This document shows positions 50,231 to 54,278 of a stretch of DNA of 54,278 nucleotides, piece by piece. The DNA is from Polaromonas glacialis. Its GTDB lineage: Bacteria > Pseudomonadota > Gammaproteobacteria > Burkholderiales > Burkholderiaceae_C. Location of the stretch: the NCBI RefSeq assembly GCF_000709345.1, contig NZ_KL448324.1:98709-152986 (forward strand), in the 5' to 3' direction. How positions within the stretch are numbered: the stretch's first letter is position 1; every line of letters begins with the position of its first letter. The position numbers were made by a program, and so were the translations under genes. Below the pieces are notes generated by a model, which was not told the DNA's origin, ran no database searches, and was given only the letters and a program-made list of their open reading frames with translations.

Positions 50231-50863
50231 CTCTCAAGAAACAAAACTCGCTGAGCCAGATTTTCAGGTCCCCGCCACCACTGGCGTGATTACAAAGCCC
50301 AAGTTTGTGGCCCGACGTTTGAGCGCTGCGACGCTGCGCTGGCGCTGCTGCTCTTCATAGCGCTGTTGGCCTTGATCGACAAATTCTTCTCCGCGTGTCA
50401 GCATGAAATACACCATGCGCGCCAGCTTGTGCGCCACTGCCGTGTTGGCGCTGGGCTTGTCCATGCGGGCGCACAGGCGGCGGTAATACGCGCCCAGCGC
50501 GCTGTTGCCGTGATACAGGCTCATGGCGGCCATCTTCAGTGCCTGGCGCACCCGGTTGCTCGATTGCCGAGTCCTGCTTGAAAGCACCTTGCCTCCGCTG
50601 ATTTTGGTGCCCGGACACAACCCCAGCCAGGAACAGAAGTGCTTGACCGTGGGAAAGCGGCTCAGGTCGGGGCCGATTTCCGTCAGTATCTTGCTTGCCA
50701 CCGTCAAGCCAAGCCCGTTGATGCGCGTGAGATCGACGCCTGCCCAGTTGGCCAGTATCTGGCGAATGTCGAAGACCTGGCGCTGCTTGCTCCCCGCGCG
50801 CGGTGCCTTGCCCAGATCGACTTGTTGCTCGCCCAGATCGCGCAGTTGCGCGTGCAACCTAGC
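50231..50863 (-). pseudogene. IS110-family transposase, C-terminal half (split copy)
   Basis: The minus frame to the stop at 50264 holds RLHAQLRDLGEQQVDLG, INGLGLTVASKILTEIG, KISGGKVLSSRTRQSSNRVRQALKMAA (Tnp20 domain with Ser) and HKLARMVYFMLTRGEEFVD. Its N-terminal half lies at 52564-53291, separated by the IS3-like insertion. Joining 52564 to 50863 across one copy of CTAGC reads ECDARLHAQLRDL in frame, so the gene was intact before the insertion. The 625 bp at 50231-50855 recur at 53654-54278. Confidence 0.88.
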
Positions 50864-50928
50864 CCCGGGTGTCAGAATTGTTGTCGCATCCAATTCTTTG
50901 AGGGCTAACTGCCCGGCAGCTTCATTTC

Positions 50929-51453
50929 ATGACCAGAACACCGCATTCACATCACTCTCCCGAATTCAAAGAGCAGGCACTGCTCAAAGCCAGGCATCGC
51001 GGCACGCGTTCCGTTATCAGCATTGCCGGCGAGCTCAACATGTCCGCCGGCACGCTCAGGAAGTGGCTGCAAAGCGCAAGCAAGAAAACCGGCACGATAG
51101 CCCCCCCGGTGTCCGCTGCAACTGCTGCACTGGACGGCCCGGCGTCGGCCTGGACGCCTGCACAGCGTTTGATGGCGCTGCAGCAAAGCTATGCACTGGA
51201 TGACATGGCCCGGGCCAGCTGGTGCCGCGAGCATGGCGTGTTCGAGCATCAGCTGGTGCAGTGGCACCAGGCGTTTTGCACCCCTGCCGTGCCCGCTTCA
51301 CGCGAGGCGAGCGGCGCCTTTCGCGAGCTGCAGCGCCAGCATGATCAGTTGCAGCGCGAACTCAGGCGCAAGGAAAAGGCGCTGGCCGAGGTGGCTGCCT
51401 TGCTGGTGTTGCAAAAAAACTTCCAGGCGCTGTTGGAGGGCGCGGACAAATGA
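50929..51453 (+). CDS. IS3-family OrfA-like protein
   Basis: The 174-residue protein has a helix-turn-helix (SPEFKEQALLKARHRGTRSV, AGELNMSAGTLRKWLQSA), a second region LMALQQSYALDDMARASWCREH, and a C-terminal coil (AFRELQRQHDQLQRELRRKEKALAEVAALL) of the IS3 OrfA type. It ends in an ATGA overlap with OrfB. Start at 50929; no strong ribosome site. Confidence 0.88.
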   Translation: MTRTPHSHHSPEFKEQALLKARHRGTRSVISIAGELNMSAGTLRKWLQSASKKTGTIAPPVSAATAALDGPASAWTPAQRLMALQQSYALDDMARASWCREHGVFEHQLVQWHQAFCTPAVPASREASGAFRELQRQHDQLQRELRRKEKALAEVAALLVLQKNFQALLEGADK

Positions 51454-52523
51454 CGTCCGTCCAGCAGCGCCAAAAGTTGCTCGGCCTCATTGACAAGGCC
51501 TGCGCCGACGGGGCGCGTTTGCAACCGGCTTGCCGCCAGATCGGCTTGTCGTGCCGCAGCGTGCAGCGCTGGCAGCGCTCTGAGGCGGCCGAGGGTGACC
51601 AGCGCCCTTCAGGCAAGCGGCGCTATGCACGCCCGGCCAACAAGCTGCTTGAAGAAGAGCGCCAGGCCGTGATGGCCACGCTCAACAGCGAAGCGTTCAA
51701 GGACTTGCCGCCGAGCCAGATCGTGCCTCGCCTGGCCGACAGCGGCGTCTATGTGGCCTCGGAGTCCACGATGTATCGCCTGCTGCGCCAGGAGGGCCAG
51801 CTGGCCCATCGGCGCGCAGAGCGTTCAGCGCAAAAGCGCAGCCGGCCGCGCGCCCTGGCCGCGACCGGGCCCGATCAGGTGTTTTGCTGGGATATCACGT
51901 ACCTGCCAACCCAGGTGCGCGGCCAGCACTTCTACCTGTACCTGTTCGAGGATCTGTTCAGCCGCAAGATCGTTGGCTGGCAGGTGTTCGATTGCGAGAG
52001 TGCCGAGCTGGCCAGCCAGTTGCTGCGCGACATTTGTGCACGGCACAGCATCCGCCCCGGCCAATTGACGGTGCATTCGGACAATGGCGCGCCGATGAAG
52101 GGCGAGACCATGCTCGGCACCATGCAGCGCCTGGGAGTCGCCCACACGCGCAGCCGTCCTTCCGTGAGCAATGACAGTCCGTACATCGAATCAGCATTCA
52201 GAACCCTGAAGTACCGCCCCGAACTGCCGGTCAAGCCGTTCGAGAACCTGCTGGCCGCAAGGCGATGGGTTACCGAACTGGCCCATTGGTATAACCACGA
52301 GCATCGCCACAGCGCCATCGGCTTCGTGACACCGGCGCAGCGCCATGCCGGCTTGGACCGGGCCTTGCTTGAAAAGCGCTCGCTCGTCTATGAACAGGCC
52401 CGCCAGGAAAATCCCCAGCGCTGGTCAGGGCAGCCTCGCCAGTGGGCGCATGTCGATACCGTTCACCTCAACCCGGAAACCCCACAAATCAAGGAGCCTC
52501 AAAACACGCAAAAAGTAGCCTGA
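51450..52523 (+). CDS. IS3-family OrfB-like DDE transposase
   Basis: The 357-residue protein has an N-terminal helix-turn-helix (ACRQIGLSCRSVQRWQR), then the rve integrase core with catalytic DDE in CWDITYLPTQV (Asp), LTVHSDNGAPM (Asp) and DSPYIESAFRTLKYRPE (Glu), and the ending HEHRHSAIGFVTPAQRHAG. It starts inside the last codon of OrfA, so it is made by coupling rather than frameshift. All catalytic residues are present; the element is likely functional. Confidence 0.93.
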   Translation: MTSVQQRQKLLGLIDKACADGARLQPACRQIGLSCRSVQRWQRSEAAEGDQRPSGKRRYARPANKLLEEERQAVMATLNSEAFKDLPPSQIVPRLADSGVYVASESTMYRLLRQEGQLAHRRAERSAQKRSRPRALAATGPDQVFCWDITYLPTQVRGQHFYLYLFEDLFSRKIVGWQVFDCESAELASQLLRDICARHSIRPGQLTVHSDNGAPMKGETMLGTMQRLGVAHTRSRPSVSNDSPYIESAFRTLKYRPELPVKPFENLLAARRWVTELAHWYNHEHRHSAIGFVTPAQRHAGLDRALLEKRSLVYEQARQENPQRWSGQPRQWAHVDTVHLNPETPQIKEPQNTQKVA

Positions 52524-52563
52524 CTCACTTTACTTTAAGCGACAACTACCTTGACAGCTACCG

Positions 52564-53291
52564 CTAGCATCGCACTCGGCCAGGTGGCGGGCAATGTCGT
52601 CATACATTCCCAACGCCTGACGCAGCACGAACAGGTGCTCTTCGCGCCAGTTGCCGGTCAGCGCTTTCGTGATTTCCTGCGCGCTGGCCTTGACGCGGCT
52701 GTGGCGGTGGCGTGCCAGCGCCCTAGGGTCACGCTCGCCAGCGACGATGTCCCGGATAATCAATTGGCCGCTCAGTCCCATCACATCGGTGAGCACCTCG
52801 GTGAGCTGGATGTTCATCTGCACCAGCGCCTTTTGCATGCGCTGGACCCAACTGCCCTGCTCGACCAGCAGCACGTCACGCTGACGCGCCACCGCCCGCA
52901 GCTCGCAGACCTGGGCGTCTGGACGAAACGCCGCGCGCAGCAAACCCAGGCTCATGAGCTTTTGCAGCCACTGGCAGTCCTGCACGTCGCTCTTGCGCCC
53001 GGGGACGTACTTCATCTGCCGCGTATCGACCAGCCAGACTTTCAGGCCGCGCTGTTCGAGCACTTCAAACACCGGGATCCAGTACACGCCAGTGGACTCC
53101 AGCGCTACGGTGTCCACGCCGCACGCGAGCAGCCAGCCGGCCATCGCGTTCAAGTCGGCCGTCATCGCGCCGAACTCGCGCACCGGGTCATCGGCCAGAT
53201 GCGCGGGCACCGCCACCCAGTGGCTCGATGCGCCCACATCAATGCCCGCGGCATTGGGAAACACCTCACTGTCATGCTTGCGAATGGCCAT
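52564..53291 (-). pseudogene. IS110-family transposase, N-terminal half (split copy)
   Basis: From the ATG at 53291 (GGAGG upstream) the frame reads AAGIDVGASSHWVAVPAHL (Asp), VALESTGVYWIPVFEVLEQ (Glu) and GRKSDVQDCQWLQKLMSLGL (Asp pair) and continues to DDIARHLAECDA, where the IS3-like element interrupts it. Beyond the junction it runs into a few foreign codons and a stop at 52530. The remainder of the gene is at 50231-50863. Confidence 0.88.
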
Positions 53292-53653
53292 GGCATCCTC
53301 CACAATGGTTGATCAATGGCAGCGCCATGGGAAGCGTCAAATTGGACTCACTCTCTCAAACGGGATGCGCATCGCTGCGCTCACCACTGTCGCTGACGAT
53401 TCCCCGACCATGCTCAAAAGCGGGCTTGCTTGAAACTCGCACCAATGCCAAGTCGGTCATCTCGGCGCTGCCATTGCCTTTTTAGCGCAAATCGGCGCAT
53501 GGGGCATCCGGCCTGTCCCATTGTTTCTTCAGGAACGCTTGGCCCGCGCGCGGGGTTGGGAAGCTCAAAAGTTAGCATGTCACCTACAAGCCAAGCTTTA
53601 AAACTGTTTTGCTATCTTTTTAGCCTGAATTCATGTGGCTTTCCGACCTGGCT
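53292..53653 (-). ncRNA. Candidate bridge-RNA region, left end of the split IS110 copy
   Basis: About 360 non-coding bases lie between the recombinase start (minus) and the next IS110 copy. As in the IS110 subgroup, a guide RNA is expected upstream of the recombinase. The exact element end and RNA limits are unknown. Confidence 0.4.
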
Positions 53654-54278
53654 CTCTCAAGAAACAAAACTCGCTGAGCCAGATTTTCAGGTCCCCGCCA
53701 CCACTGGCGTGATTACAAAGCCCAAGTTTGTGGCCCGACGTTTGAGCGCTGCGACGCTGCGCTGGCGCTGCTGCTCTTCATAGCGCTGTTGGCCTTGATC
53801 GACAAATTCTTCTCCGCGTGTCAGCATGAAATACACCATGCGCGCCAGCTTGTGCGCCACTGCCGTGTTGGCGCTGGGCTTGTCCATGCGGGCGCACAGG
53901 CGGCGGTAATACGCGCCCAGCGCGCTGTTGCCGTGATACAGGCTCATGGCGGCCATCTTCAGTGCCTGGCGCACCCGGTTGCTCGATTGCCGAGTCCTGC
54001 TTGAAAGCACCTTGCCTCCGCTGATTTTGGTGCCCGGACACAACCCCAGCCAGGAACAGAAGTGCTTGACCGTGGGAAAGCGGCTCAGGTCGGGGCCGAT
54101 TTCCGTCAGTATCTTGCTTGCCACCGTCAAGCCAAGCCCGTTGATGCGCGTGAGATCGACGCCTGCCCAGTTGGCCAGTATCTGGCGAATGTCGAAGACC
54201 TGGCGCTGCTTGCTCCCCGCGCGCGGTGCCTTGCCCAGATCGACTTGTTGCTCGCCCAGATCGCGCAGTTGCGCGTGC
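53654..54278 (-). mobile_element. Second copy of the same IS110 element, cut by the window end
   Basis: The 625 bp are the same, as far as I can compare, as 50231-50855. It lies in the same orientation, so the two copies are direct repeats around 2.8 kb. Confidence 0.9.
53687..54278 (-). CDS. IS110-family transposase, C-terminal part, continues outside window
   Basis: The minus frame ends at 53687 and is open to the window edge, about 197 codons. It has AQLRDLGEQQVDLG, INGLGLTVASKILTEIG and the Tnp20 Ser-containing block KISGGKVLSSRTRQSSNRV, the same as the split copy at 50264. The N-terminal DEDD domain lies beyond 54278. If intact, this copy could supply recombinase in trans to the broken copy. 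Confidence 0.9.
   Translation of the reverse strand, partial: HAQLRDLGEQQVDLGKAPRAGSKQRQVFDIRQILANWAGVDLTRINGLGLTVASKILTEIGPDLSRFPTVKHFCSWLGLCPGTKISGGKVLSSRTRQSSNRVRQALKMAAMSLYHGNSALGAYYRRLCARMDKPSANTAVAHKLARMVYFMLTRGEEFVDQGQQRYEEQQRQRSVAALKRRATNLGFVITPVVAGT

Larger units (their letters stand above)
50864..52563 (+). mobile_element. IS3-family-like element inserted in IS110, about 1700 bp
   Basis: A 5-bp duplication CTAGC flanks it (50859-50863 and 52564-52568). Near the ends the inverted motif TGTCA...GTTGTCGC occurs on both sides (50870-50887 and complement 52539-52556, 14 of 18 matches). Removing it restores the IS110 frame. Confidence 0.85.

Overview
The window looks like the chromosome (or a large replicon) of a high-GC betaproteobacterium, most likely a Comamonadaceae member of the Polaromonas/Variovorax/Rhodoferax type. 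This rests on GC-rich codon use, spinster-type MFS permeases, the H-NS form, a glycine-rich RRM protein, and the many IS110, IS3, IS5 and IS1595 elements. The genus assignment is inference from protein style; no database search was possible.

Region 1 (1-16.2 kb) is an accessory catabolic cluster. After an IS1595 transposase that cuts off a TauD-like dioxygenase come a class II aldolase and a D-2-hydroxyacid dehydrogenase. Next are an SDR and an aldehyde dehydrogenase (minus), and divergently an MFS permease, an SDR and a tiny LysR-like HTH protein. A KshA-like Rieske oxygenase follows, then a minus operon (MFS-MFS-SDR-EthD), a divergent SDR, and a fourth MFS permease. Five copies of one 20-bp palindrome (CATCGTCY-N4-AGACGATG) lie in front of these transcription units. 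They look like operators of one shared regulon whose regulator is not obvious in the window. The gene content suggests uptake and oxidation of an alicyclic, steroid-like or terpenoid-like compound.

Region 2 (16.2-21.7 kb) is a small mobile-type island. It holds an unknown protein paired with a tyrosine-recombinase-fold protein that lacks the catalytic residues I looked for, a higBA toxin-antitoxin pair, strong hairpins, an SSB-like protein and broken pieces of an AbiE system. An imperfect 60-bp direct repeat brackets 3.5 kb of it. Region 3 (21.7-33.2 kb) is more housekeeping in style: a MltB-like transglycosylase, a stand-alone XPB-N-like protein, small calcium-binding-like and NTF2-like proteins, an intact IS4-superfamily element with an 8-bp target duplication, H-NS, initiator tRNA-Met, the RRM protein, two glutathione transferases (one broken by a stop) and a P2-type gpD remnant.

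Region 4 (33.4-40.9 kb) carries defence-like and plastic DNA. A PadR-type regulator and a membrane protein sit behind nine TTTAA repeats. A truncated ORC/CDC6-like ATPase sits with an unknown partner. There are also AlbA_2/RecG-like and resolvase remnants (the latter split by an IS5-family element), a second toxin-antitoxin pair and a Vsr/DUF559-like nuclease. Region 5 (41-54.3 kb) is an IS graveyard with nested insertions (IS110 inside IS3, IS3 inside IS110) around a KaiC-like double-ATPase operon. The window ends inside a second copy of the last IS110 element.
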